Assembly: GCA_039822165.1 (NCBI GenBank)
Contig: JBCBMS010000021.1
Location: 38,519-102,518 of the forward strand
Reading direction: 5' to 3'
Length of the DNA stretch: 64,000 bases
DNA from: DAOTTY01 sp039822165
GTDB taxonomy: Bacteria > Chloroflexota > Anaerolineae > Aggregatilineales > Phototrophicaceae
Position 1 is the first letter of the stretch. Each line of letters opens with the position of its first letter. Below are positions 1 to 8,336 of the stretch, piece after piece. The translations under genes and the position numbers were made by a program. The notes below the pieces were generated by a model. It worked only from the letters and a program-made list of their open reading frames with translations. It did not search any database and was not told where the DNA came from.

Positions 1-2015
1 GGTTCGAGTGTGTCCGGGTGGTATGCGCCCATGATGAGCGGGTACTCGCCGGGTGGGGTGCCACACGGCACCGTGATACCACGGGCATCCAGTGTAAAGC
101 GGTCGACTTCCCACAGTGTCGTGGGCACAGTCGTCAGTGGGGCGTTGGCGTCAGTCACCGCACTGCCATCGGCACCGACCATAACCACCTGCATATTATA
201 GTTCGCGACAGGTACGTCATCAGCCAGCCACCACGATTCAATCACGCGGCGCTCACATGGGGCGACTTCCACATCCCCGGCCAATGACCAGTCTTGCAGC
301 GTGAGCGCGTCCCCGAAGCGGGTTTGAGGCGCGTTCTGTTCGGGGGCCGTGCGCGTCTCGGACTGTGCGCGATCCAGCATGTACATAATTTCGTTGTCTG
401 GCGTAACGGTTTGCGCGGTCAATTCGAGAGACTCACCGGCATCCACAAAAGCAGCGGATACAAAGTAGTCCTGTGGGGTGAGAATGTACTGCGCCAGCGA
501 CACATCTTTCGTGATCGGGTTCCAGGGCAGGTGAGAGCCAACGGCCATGCACATATTGCCGGTGATAAAGCACTGCGGCCCGTTGCCGGGATAGGCCACG
601 AAAATTGCCTGCTGTGGCTGTAACTGCCCGGTTGCGCGGATGCGCTCGAAGTCGCGGGTGTAGGCGACGGCGTTTTCTGACTGTGAGGACTGTACCTCAC
701 GCACCTGCCACAGCCCCCCGGCAAATATGAGCAGCGCCAGCACCGTCAGCAAATACCCGGCACCACGACTGTATTTTGTGCGATCCAGCCACATGAACAC
801 GCCGAGGAACGCGGCCAGCACAAAGCCCTTGCTGTACATAGTGACATAAGTGTGCTGCACGGTAAAGTCCTTCATGAACAGCATGAACGCCAATCCAGAA
901 AACGCCAGCAGGATTGCTATGTCGCGTTCTTCGTGGCGCTGCCGCGCGATGAACACACCGGCAGCCACGACCGTCACGGTGGTGATGGCCAGACGAGTGA
1001 CGCTCATATTGTAGGTATCGGAGCCGGGGGTGAACCCCCAGCGCATGTCCCCGGCCAGCCTGAACGGCACCGTCCACAGGGCAAGGCGCTCGTACTGCAC
1101 AACGAGTAACTGCCCCCAGCTCTCTAACTCATCGGATAGTGTGGTGGCGTCTTCTTCCTCGCGCAGCGCAGACAGAAACGGCATACGCCGGATGGCACTC
1201 TGTACCACGCTCGTTTCCGTAATGGGCACCTCGCGTAGCTGGGCCTCTACCGTGACGTTATTTACGACGAAGGCAGCACTCCACACCAGACCGATGACCA
1301 CCACCCGCGTGATAAATGGGATGTCACCGCTTAACAGCCTGCGCCGTTCCTGCACATTGCGCACCAGTTCGATGAGTCCCCACAGGCCCAGCACAAAAAA
1401 CGATGGGAATCCGAAGCCAAGACTGACCGCGACAATGCCCGCCACTGTCACAATCCAGCGTTTGCCGCCGTCCAGTTTGTAATGCGCGATGGCCAGCAGC
1501 AACCCCACCATCCCCAGAATAGCCGGCTGGTCGTAGTTAATCATGTCTTTGTAGTACAGTTCGTGGTAACTGGCGGTGGCCAGCAGCACTGCTGCAATCG
1601 CCAGCCACGGGTTCGACACGAATCGGCGGGCCAGCAGCCACAACCCGAACAGCATCGCCACGAAAATCACGTTCATCATCTGGCGGGAGGCAAAAATATT
1701 GTCCGCCAGGTTATCTGGCGCGAGGCGCAGCCCGATGTGCATGGCCGCACTGAAAAACGGCGGGGTGCGCTCAAAATACTCGTAGTCGAACTCGCCCTCT
1801 GCGACCGTCCACTGCTGTGCATACCCGGCGAAGCGGTTCTCTGGCGTGGCATGCCGGAAGATGGCCAGCACATGGTGCGAGATCAACGCATGCGGCATCG
1901 CCCAGAAGCCGACGTTATAGCTCTGCAAGCCGAACACCAGACTGATGACGATCACGCCGATGACCGCCCGTGCGGTTCGATCCAGTTTGCTGTTTTTGTA
2001 GGTGGATGAGGTCAT
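1..2015 (-). CDS. Membrane glycosyltransferase, GT39/GT-C type (3' end outside window)
   Basis: An uninterrupted leftward frame starts at the ATG at 2013-2015 and runs off the window edge after 671 codons, so the C-terminus is missing. The N-terminal half is strongly hydrophobic with roughly ten membrane segments. Near residues 50-80 there is an acidic/aromatic loop followed by RTPPFFSA, the layout of GT-C (PMT/ArnT-like) enzymes, which transfer sugars from lipid-linked donors on the outer face of the membrane. From about residue 430 the chain is soluble and contains a beta-rich stretch (SWWLADDVPVANYN, later GTPPGEYPL) of the kind found at the C-terminus of GT39 proteins in Chloroflexota. 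The acceptor and donor cannot be read from the sequence. The family call is by eye; the reading frame itself is secure. Confidence 0.7.
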   Translation of the reverse strand, partial: MTSSTYKNSKLDRTARAVIGVIVISLVFGLQSYNVGFWAMPHALISHHVLAIFRHATPENRFAGYAQQWTVAEGEFDYEYFERTPPFFSAAMHIGLRLAPDNLADNIFASRQMMNVIFVAMLFGLWLLARRFVSNPWLAIAAVLLATASYHELYYKDMINYDQPAILGMVGLLLAIAHYKLDGGKRWIVTVAGIVAVSLGFGFPSFFVLGLWGLIELVRNVQERRRLLSGDIPFITRVVVIGLVWSAAFVVNNVTVEAQLREVPITETSVVQSAIRRMPFLSALREEEDATTLSDELESWGQLLVVQYERLALWTVPFRLAGDMRWGFTPGSDTYNMSVTRLAITTVTVVAAGVFIARQRHEERDIAILLAFSGLAFMLFMKDFTVQHTYVTMYSKGFVLAAFLGVFMWLDRTKYSRGAGYLLTVLALLIFAGGLWQVREVQSSQSENAVAYTRDFERIRATGQLQPQQAIFVAYPGNGPQCFITGNMCMAVGSHLPWNPITKDVSLAQYILTPQDYFVSAAFVDAGESLELTAQTVTPDNEIMYMLDRAQSETRTAPEQNAPQTRFGDALTLQDWSLAGDVEVAPCERRVIESWWLADDVPVANYNMQVVMVGADGSAVTDANAPLTTVPTTLWEVDRFTLDARGITVPCGTPPGEYPLIMGAYHPDTLE

Positions 2016-2077
2016 AAGTCCCGCTGAAAGACTGCTGGCAAAAACAGCCCATCATCTTACAGCGGGTGCGGGGATAA

Positions 2078-2821
2078 TCAAGCGCCGCCGTACAGTTTTT
2101 CGCTCATCGGGCGCATGCCGAGCATGAGCATACGGTTTTTCGCGGGCTGGCGTGCCGCGAATACAATCGCGTCTGCAACTGTGTCGGCCTCGGTCATTCC
2201 GTCGAGTTCGGGCATTTCTTCCGTGCGGCCCGTGCCGATGGCAAACGTGGTGCGCACGCCTCCGGGTGCAATGATGCTGACCTTGATGCCATGTTCGCGC
2301 ACTTCACCATCCAGAGCATGGGCGAACCCCACCTGCGCGTGTTTGGTCGCACAGTAAACCGCTTCACCGGGGAAACCGCCCAACCCGGCCTGTGACGACA
2401 CAAAAATCACATTGCCGCTCTTCTGCTTGAGCATGCCCGGAACCAGTGAGCGCGTGAACAGGAACGTGGATTTCATGTTCGTGTCCATCATCCAGTCGTA
2501 GTCCTCAACGGTTGTGTTCACCAGGTCTACGTAGCGGGCCACACCGGCGTTGTTCACCAGAATGTCCACTTTTTTGAAGACCTTGAAGGCGTTCACGCGG
2601 ACTTCTTCGACTTCGGCAGGGTTGGTGGCATCTGCCGGGACGGCAATAGCTTTGACGCCGTGCTCCATGCACGCTTTGACGAGACTGTTCAGTTCTTCTT
2701 CATTGCGGGCGGTGGCGACGATGTTTGCGCCTTCACGGGCCAGTGCAATAGCGGCAGCACGGCCAATCCCACGGCTGGCACCGGTGACGACGGCGACTTT
2801 TCCCTTAATATCCTCAAGCAT
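2078..2821 (-). CDS. Short-chain dehydrogenase/reductase (FabG-like)
   Basis: A 247-residue classical SDR, an NAD(P)-dependent oxidoreductase. It has the cofactor motif TGASRGIG at residues 14-21, NNAGVA near 90, a Ser at about 143 (FVSSQ) and the catalytic YCATK near 156-160. Length and motif order match 3-oxoacyl-ACP reductase-type SDRs, but the genes next to it do not indicate fatty-acid synthesis, so the substrate is open. It starts at the ATG at 2819-2821 and is transcribed alone, leftward, from a good promoter at 2869-2897. Confidence 0.85.
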   Translation of the reverse strand: MLEDIKGKVAVVTGASRGIGRAAAIALAREGANIVATARNEEELNSLVKACMEHGVKAIAVPADATNPAEVEEVRVNAFKVFKKVDILVNNAGVARYVDLVNTTVEDYDWMMDTNMKSTFLFTRSLVPGMLKQKSGNVIFVSSQAGLGGFPGEAVYCATKHAQVGFAHALDGEVREHGIKVSIIAPGGVRTTFAIGTGRTEEMPELDGMTEADTVADAIVFAARQPAKNRMLMLGMRPMSEKLYGGA

Positions 2822-2868
2822 GGTAAGTTTCCTCAGTCAGTGTTAATTTTCGGTTTATTGGTGTGGCA

Positions 2869-2897
2869 ACTATAGCCCGCTTTGCAGTGCATCGCAA
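2869..2897 (-). promoter_or_regulatory. Sigma-70-type promoter of the SDR gene
   Basis: On the minus strand TTGCGA (2892-2897) and TATAGT (2869-2874) are separated by exactly 17 bases, about 48 bases ahead of the SDR start codon. Confidence 0.6.
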
Positions 2898-3000
2898 AAG
2901 TCCCGGAAAAAAATGCCAGTCAGCCAGGTTTGCATTCGCCGCATCGTTAGAAAACGCTTATACTGAGGATATATCGTTTTTGTATTTTTCGGGAGCTGCT

Positions 3001-4593
3001 ATGAGTGAAGCAAGAGCGACCAACAAAAAAGCATCAGCATCGACAGCAAAGAAGGCGCAAGCGCAGGAGTCCCAGCAGAACGACAATATCAAGCTGGTTG
3101 AGCGCGACACCTTTGGCGCGGATAAGGTGCTGGCCTATGCGTGGGAACTGTACGAAACCTACAGCGAAGGTTCGCAGAGCCAGAAAAGCTCGAACTCCGC
3201 TATTCGCCAGCAGATTATCTGGCTGATTTTCCTCACCAGTACGCTGGCTGTGATTAACTCGTTGCCGGGTATGGGTTTGGTGTTTGGGCGGGCTGGCGCA
3301 GGGCTTGCCGCGCTTGCCGGATTTATGGATAACCTGGGAATCCCGGTTCTTTCCGACCTGGCATCCGGGATTATCCTGTTTATCAGTGCGAATGCCCGCC
3401 AGATATTAAGCGTCATCCTGCTTATACTTTCTGCTGCGACAACAGCCCTGTTGAGCTATGCGTCACAGTTTACGCCGCTGCGTGCGTGGATTATGTATCG
3501 GGCCGGTGCAGACCGCATCCGTAGTGAGATTTACCTGTACCGGATGATGGCGGGTGTGTATGGTGAAATGGTTCATGGGACGCGCCAGATCCGTGATAAA
3601 TTCCTTGAGCGCCTGGAGCAAATTAACACCGAGATTGTGAGCCTGGAAACCGCGCCACCCTCTTTGCAGGTGTCATCCGACAAGCCGCAGCGTTACGAGT
3701 TGTCCTATCCACGTCGGGTCGGGATGTTTTTTACGATGCCGCTTCGTCGCTTCCGTCGCCCACACCGCTATGAAACCGTGAAACATATCACCAGCAGCGA
3801 TCAGCGGGCCAGCGGCAGGCTTCCAGGGCGGTACTTTCCAGAGCAGGACAACGGCTTCAACAAGTTATCTGTAGATGACTATCTGTTGTACCGTGTTGTC
3901 CCACAGCGCGACTGGTATGTGAAGAAAATCTATGAGGACTACGAGCGCATCAAGGACTGGCGGCGCGTGCTGCTGGGGATTGGTGTTAGTAGTTCTGTGC
4001 TGGCTGCGATCCAGCTTGAGCCGTACATCGTTATCACCACGGCAGCGGTTGTTGCCATTAATACACACCTGCAACTCAACCTGATTGGCAGCAATTATGG
4101 CCTGTATCAGGTGACGGCAAACCGCCTGGACTCTGAGATTATCCGCTGGGAAAACCTGACCGACGAACAGCGTGCCGACCGCAAACACATTGACGAGTTC
4201 GTGACCAGTATTGAGCGCATCTTCGAAGACGAACGCTCTATCTGGATTCAACAGGCCAGCCAGGCCCAGAAGGAAACCGAACAGTCACTCGTCAAGAACG
4301 CCGGCAAGCGCGACGGACTCCCCTCGCTGGACAGCGCCACCACCACCGAGGAAGCCCGCAGCTTCCTTGCCAGATTCCAGCCGGACGATGACGACGAGGA
4401 AGATGACGACGACGACAGGAAGAAAACCGAACCGGCAGACAACGACGACATCAATCTGGCCAATGCCGGGTCACCGGCTGCACCGACTGCCAATGACACC
4501 ACAGTGAGCACCACCAGTACCAGTACAACCGGCAACGGCAACAGTACCACCACAACGGCCTCGTCTTCGTCCACGCCGTCTAACGCCAGCTAA
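3001..4593 (+). CDS. Tandem SLATT/DUF4231-like membrane protein with acidic tail
   Basis: This protein has about 530 residues. I start it at the ATG at 3001, because the in-frame sequence upstream of it lies in AT-rich promoter-like DNA. It has two similar halves. Each begins with a Tyr/Trp-rich helix, has a pair of membrane segments (about residues 70-157 and 320-358), and continues into a long amphipathic helix; the first helix carries YRAGADRIRSEIYLYRMMAG, typical of the DUF4231/SLATT family. SLATT proteins are 2TM effectors or sensors, often found beside nucleotide-signalling conflict systems. No nucleotide cyclase or sensor gene adjoins this one. A run of Asp/Glu at about 461-475 and a Ser/Thr-rich tail follow. 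Two SLATT units in one chain and the charged tail are unusual. Its function is unknown. Confidence 0.7.
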   Translation: MSEARATNKKASASTAKKAQAQESQQNDNIKLVERDTFGADKVLAYAWELYETYSEGSQSQKSSNSAIRQQIIWLIFLTSTLAVINSLPGMGLVFGRAGAGLAALAGFMDNLGIPVLSDLASGIILFISANARQILSVILLILSAATTALLSYASQFTPLRAWIMYRAGADRIRSEIYLYRMMAGVYGEMVHGTRQIRDKFLERLEQINTEIVSLETAPPSLQVSSDKPQRYELSYPRRVGMFFTMPLRRFRRPHRYETVKHITSSDQRASGRLPGRYFPEQDNGFNKLSVDDYLLYRVVPQRDWYVKKIYEDYERIKDWRRVLLGIGVSSSVLAAIQLEPYIVITTAAVVAINTHLQLNLIGSNYGLYQVTANRLDSEIIRWENLTDEQRADRKHIDEFVTSIERIFEDERSIWIQQASQAQKETEQSLVKNAGKRDGLPSLDSATTTEEARSFLARFQPDDDDEEDDDDDRKKTEPADNDDINLANAGSPAAPTANDTTVSTTSTSTTGNGNSTTTTASSSSTPSNAS

Positions 4594-4608
4594 CACGTAA
4601 TATCCCCG

Positions 4609-4641
4609 CTCCGCGCATCATCTTTTTTATGGTGCGCGGAG
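4609..4641 (+). terminator. Hairpin terminator after the SLATT gene
   Basis: CTCCGCGCA (4609-4617) pairs with TGCGCGGAG (4633-4641) around a T-rich loop, 15 bases after the stop codon, and is followed by TTTCTCC. The stem is strong and the T-tract short, so termination is probable but not certain. Confidence 0.55.
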
Positions 4642-4679
4642 TTTCTCCGCCTATGTATGCAGGATCACAGCGTCCTGCT

Positions 4680-4708
4680 TTGTCATCGTGTACAAAGAGC
4701 GCTATAGT
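4680..4708 (+). promoter_or_regulatory. Promoter of the gnd-zwf unit
   Basis: TTGTCA (4680-4685) and TATAGT (4703-4708) have a 17-base spacer. A strong Shine-Dalgarno sequence, GAGGAGGG, at 4729-4736 precedes the gnd ATG at 4746. Confidence 0.65.
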
Positions 4709-4745
4709 CAGCGAAATCTACCCCACTTGAGGAGGGAAAGCTATT

Positions 4746-5660
4746 ATGCAACTCGGAATGGTTGGACTGGGCAAAATGGGTGCAAACATGACCACGCGCC
4801 TTGCAGAAGATGGTCATACGCTGGTGGTGACCGACCTGAACGCAGACGCGGTTGAACAGGCGGCCAATCACACAAACGTCACCGGGGCCAGCGACCTGGC
4901 CGACCTGGTTGGTAAGCTGGACGCGCCGCGCAGCGTGTGGGTGATGGTTCCGTCCGGTGGCCCCACGGAAAGTACCGTCAACAGCCTGGCCGACATGCTC
5001 GCTGAGGGCGATACCATCATTGACGGCGGCAACAGCAACTACAAGGACAGCATCCGCCGTGCAGAAACACTGGCCGCGAAGGGCATCTTCTTTGTGGATG
5101 TTGGCACGAGTGGCGGTGTGTGGGGACTCAAAGAGGGTTATAGCATGATGGTAGGCGGCGAAGACGAGCCGGTTAACCGCCTGAACCCCATCTTCGAGAC
5201 ACTGGCACCGGCAGCCGACCTGGGCTGGGGCCACGTGGGCAAGGCCGGGACAGGTCACTTCGTGAAGATGGTTCACAACGGCATTGAATACGGTATGATG
5301 CAGGCCTATGCTGAGGGCTTCGATATTATGCAGTCCCGTGAGGATTTTGCGCTGGATATGCACCAGATTGCGGAAATCTGGCGGTATGGCAGTGTGGTGC
5401 GGAGCTGGCTGCTGGACTTGACGGCAGATGCGCTCTCTGAAGATCCGCACCTGGAGCAGCTTACGGGCTATGTGAGCGATAGTGGCGAGGGCCGCTGGAC
5501 AGTGAACGAAGCCGTTGACCAGGCCGTACCCGCCCCGGTGATTACGGCGGCACTGTTCGCTCGGTTCGACAGCCGCCGTGAAAACACCTATGGCAACCGT
5601 ATGCTGGCGGCGATGCGCAATCAGTTCGGCGGCCATGCGGTGAAGAAGACTGACGAATAA
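4746..5660 (+). CDS. gnd: 6-phosphogluconate dehydrogenase, decarboxylating (short form)
   Basis: Oxidatively decarboxylates 6-phosphogluconate to ribulose 5-phosphate in the cytoplasmic oxidative pentose phosphate pathway. The N-terminal Rossmann motif GLGKMGANM is at residues 7-15. The substrate signature DGGNSNYKDS follows near 95, then GTSGGVWGL near 122, and the catalytic Lys stretch GHFVKMVHNGIEYGMMQAY near 175-193. At 304 residues it belongs to the short GntZ/YqeC class, about 170 residues shorter than the classical dimeric enzyme. It opens a run with zwf and pgl, so all three oxidative-branch enzymes lie together. Coenzyme preference (NAD or NADP) cannot be decided from the sequence alone. 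Confidence 0.93.
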   Translation: MQLGMVGLGKMGANMTTRLAEDGHTLVVTDLNADAVEQAANHTNVTGASDLADLVGKLDAPRSVWVMVPSGGPTESTVNSLADMLAEGDTIIDGGNSNYKDSIRRAETLAAKGIFFVDVGTSGGVWGLKEGYSMMVGGEDEPVNRLNPIFETLAPAADLGWGHVGKAGTGHFVKMVHNGIEYGMMQAYAEGFDIMQSREDFALDMHQIAEIWRYGSVVRSWLLDLTADALSEDPHLEQLTGYVSDSGEGRWTVNEAVDQAVPAPVITAALFARFDSRRENTYGNRMLAAMRNQFGGHAVKKTDE

Positions 5661-5815
5661 AAGTTATTGGGCGGTGCAGATGCAGGATAATCGCCACACA
5701 GGCAACCAGTAGGGACGCCGATTGACCCATTGTGATAATTTCCCGGTTGCAGATGCATCGCCCGATCAATCTCTCGTTGCACACATCACAAATTGAAAGG
5801 TGAACCCCTCCCAAC

Positions 5816-7249
5816 ATGGACAACTCCGCTACGATTGTCATCTTCGGTGCATCCGGTGACCTGACCGAGCGTAAACTGATCCCCGGCCTGTATAACCTGT
5901 ACATCAAAGGCCGCCTGCCACAGAACGTAAACATTGTGGGCAACTCCCGCACGGAGTACAGCCACGATGAATACCGCGAGAAGATGATGGCCTCCGCACA
6001 GAAGTTCGTCAAAAGCGACCAGAGCCGCCTGGATGAGTTTATGCAGCGGTTGTGGTACCTGCCGGGTAATGTGAAAGACGAAGCGTTTTACACTGGCATG
6101 GACGATTTTATTGACGGGTTTGAGGACGGCCCCTCGAACCGGCTGTATTATCTCTCCACAGCACCGTTCCTGTACGAGCCGATCCTGGCAAACCTGGCGA
6201 AAAGCGGCATGAACCAGAGCAGCAACGGCTGGCGGCGCATCGTCATCGAGAAGCCGTTCGGCTATGACCTCAAAACTGCGCATGACCTCAACGACCGTGT
6301 GCATGAAGCCTTCCACGAGGATCAGGTGTACCGCATTGACCACTATCTGGGTAAAGAGACAGCGCAGAACATCCTGTTCTTCCGCTTTTCGAACACCGTG
6401 TTTGAGCCGATCTGGAACCGCAACTACATTGACCACGTGCAGATTACTGTGGCCGAACAGGTAGATGTGGGCCGCCGCGCCGGGTATTACGACACCTCCG
6501 GCGTCATCCGCGACATGTTCCAGAATCACCTGCTGCAACTGCTGGCACTCACTGCAATGGAGCCACCCACCTGTTTTGACGCCGACGCGCTGCGCAACGA
6601 GAAGGTCAAGCTGTTGCAGGCCGTTCTCCCGGTTGACCTGAACAACACCGTGCGAGCACAGTACAACGGCTATAGCAGTCTGGACGGCGTAGAAGACGGC
6701 AGCATCACACCAACGTATGCCGCGCTGAAACTGTTCGTGGGGAACTGGCGCTGGGAAGGCGTGCCGTTCTACCTGCGCAGCGGCAAGAGCATGCCCCGCA
6801 AAACCAGTGAAATCACAGTGCAGTTCAAGCGTCCAGCCCACATGATGTTCCGCATTGAGAACACCGAGGAAATCATGGGGAACCAGCTCACTTTCCGCAT
6901 CCAGCCGAACGAGGGGATTGAACTCTGCACGCAGGCCAAGCAACCGGATACATCACAGAAGACCAGCACCGTCTCGATGGACTTTAACTACAACGAACAC
7001 TTTGGCGATAACGCCATCCCGGAGGCGTACGAGCGCCTGCTGCTGGACGCCATTACAGGCGATGCGGCGTTGTTCTCTCGTAGTGATGGCATCGAAGCAC
7101 AGTGGTCGATTGTCGACCCGATCATTGCCGGGTGGGAAAATGACCCCGACGCCCCGCCAATGGCCTCTTACGCAGAGGGCACCTGGGGGCCGACTGAATC
7201 TGACGATTTGCTGGCTCGTGCCAGTCATCAGTGGATCGTGCGCGGCTAA
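5816..7249 (+). CDS. zwf: Glucose-6-phosphate 1-dehydrogenase
   Basis: Oxidises glucose 6-phosphate to 6-phosphogluconolactone, the entry step of the oxidative pentose phosphate pathway. The N-terminus has the nucleotide-binding motif GASGDLTERKL (residues 10-20), and the family signature RIDHYLGKE lies near 173-181 with its substrate-binding Lys. VIEKPFGYDL near 143 is also typical. The 477-residue length is normal. It lies 155 bases after gnd. The gap holds a GTAGGGACG half-repeat but no strong terminator, so read-through from the gnd promoter is plausible. Confidence 0.96.
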   Translation: MDNSATIVIFGASGDLTERKLIPGLYNLYIKGRLPQNVNIVGNSRTEYSHDEYREKMMASAQKFVKSDQSRLDEFMQRLWYLPGNVKDEAFYTGMDDFIDGFEDGPSNRLYYLSTAPFLYEPILANLAKSGMNQSSNGWRRIVIEKPFGYDLKTAHDLNDRVHEAFHEDQVYRIDHYLGKETAQNILFFRFSNTVFEPIWNRNYIDHVQITVAEQVDVGRRAGYYDTSGVIRDMFQNHLLQLLALTAMEPPTCFDADALRNEKVKLLQAVLPVDLNNTVRAQYNGYSSLDGVEDGSITPTYAALKLFVGNWRWEGVPFYLRSGKSMPRKTSEITVQFKRPAHMMFRIENTEEIMGNQLTFRIQPNEGIELCTQAKQPDTSQKTSTVSMDFNYNEHFGDNAIPEAYERLLLDAITGDAALFSRSDGIEAQWSIVDPIIAGWENDPDAPPMASYAEGTWGPTESDDLLARASHQWIVRG

Positions 7250-7272
7250 CGGGATACAGGATTGTAATGGAA

Positions 7273-7305
7273 GGCGTATCATGACCATAATGATGCGTCT
7301 TTTTT
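7273..7305 (+). terminator. Intrinsic terminator or attenuator between zwf and pgl
   Basis: GGCGTATCAT (7273-7282) pairs with ATGATGCGTC (7290-7299), including two G-U pairs, and is followed at once by six T residues (7300-7305). It starts 24 bases after the zwf stop and ends 20 bases before the pgl ATG. It should reduce transcription into pgl unless it is regulated. Confidence 0.7.
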
Positions 7306-7324
7306 ATTTCACACAGGACGCAAC

Positions 7325-8053
7325 ATGCACAACATCGACATTTACGACGATAAACCGGCGCTGATTGAAGCCGCTGCAAAACTCTTTGTGGAGCAGGCCG
7401 CCGCTACACAGGACAAATTTACTGTCGCGCTGGCCGGTGGCAGTACGCCGCTGCCGGTCTATGAACTGCTGGCCACAGACACGTACGCCTCTCAGGTGGA
7501 CTGGAATAAGGTTCACATCTTCTTCGGGGATGAACGCGCCGTCCCCAAAACACACCAGGACAGCAACTATGGTGCAGCACAGACGGCGTTTCTGTCACAT
7601 ATTCCTATTCGGCTGGAAAACGTTCACCGAATGAAGGGCGAACTCCCCGTAGAGGAGGCCGCGAAAGACTATGGCCTCATGCTGAAAGACTTCTTCGACG
7701 GCGGGCCGCCCGCGTTTGACCTGCACTATCTGGGCATGGGCGGCGATGGGCATACGCTTTCACTGTTCCCTGGCGTGATGGACGCGCTGAATGAAACCGA
7801 ACACCGCGTCGTTGCCACTGGCGATGACAAACACCCGCACGAGCGCATCACACTCACGGCGTGGGCCGCAAATGCGTCGAAGGTGGTGGCCGTGCTGGTG
7901 AGCGGCGAGGGCAAAGCCGATAAACTGCGTGAGGTGCTGGAAGGCGAATACACGCCAGAGCGCAATCCCATTCAGTTGATTAAACCATCGCCGGGGCAAC
8001 TGCTGTGGATGGTGGATCAAGCCGCTGCATCGAAGCTCACTGACGACGAGTGA
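7325..8053 (+). CDS. pgl: 6-phosphogluconolactonase
   Basis: Hydrolyses 6-phosphogluconolactone to 6-phosphogluconate, completing the pathway with zwf and gnd. The DevB/SOL family marks are present: VALAGGSTPLPVYELL near residues 37-52, FFGDERAVP near 65, and LGMGGDGHTLSLFPG near 135-149. The 242-residue length is typical. It is separated from zwf by a hairpin with a T-run, and the Shine-Dalgarno candidate ACAGGA at 7313-7318 supports the ATG at 7325. Confidence 0.93.
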   Translation: MHNIDIYDDKPALIEAAAKLFVEQAAATQDKFTVALAGGSTPLPVYELLATDTYASQVDWNKVHIFFGDERAVPKTHQDSNYGAAQTAFLSHIPIRLENVHRMKGELPVEEAAKDYGLMLKDFFDGGPPAFDLHYLGMGGDGHTLSLFPGVMDALNETEHRVVATGDDKHPHERITLTAWAANASKVVAVLVSGEGKADKLREVLEGEYTPERNPIQLIKPSPGQLLWMVDQAAASKLTDDE

Positions 8054-8130
8054 CGGTTATGGGCAGTCTCTCCTATTGCAAACAGACCCGAGAAGCTGTT
8101 TCTGGTATATTTCGTGTCGGGTCATGGGAT

Positions 8131-8283
8131 TTTTTGACGCAGGGGCGCAGAGGCGCAGAGCATTTCTAAAGATAACAGACGGCATCATGAGACTATTCAT
8201 CTCGTCGGCAATATGCTGTAAGCGGAGAATGCAAGCCCGTCGTTCTGGCTTTTCCCTGCGTCCCTGCGCCTTTGCGTCGAAAT
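8131..8283. repeat. Inverted pair of GCAGAGG-type repeats in the gap after pgl
   Basis: Two arms of about 29 bases, 8131-8160 and 8253-8283, are imperfect inverted copies. The left arm contains GACGCAGGGGCGCAGAGGCG and the right arm read on the minus strand contains GACGCAAAGGCGCAGGGACG. They enclose about 92 bases with no convincing gene. The pair occupies most of the 283-base gap between pgl and the convergent HATPase gene. It could be a small non-autonomous mobile element, a REP-like pair or a large hairpin. Confidence 0.6.
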
Positions 8284-8336
8284 CAGGCAGGATGTCCACA
8301 CAATGATGGCAGCATATTTTGTATCGAAAATACGGG

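Noticed and set aside
1482..2009. Plus-strand frame of 175 codons near the left edge
   Set aside because: Shadow of the leftward membrane glycosyltransferase, whose frame is open for 671 codons.
5786..6943. Long minus-strand open frame of 385 codons opposite zwf
   Set aside because: It is the antisense shadow of a confident zwf and contains no recognisable motif.
8076..8306. 76-codon plus-strand frame after pgl
   Set aside because: It lies across the inverted repeat pair and has no Shine-Dalgarno sequence or family resemblance.
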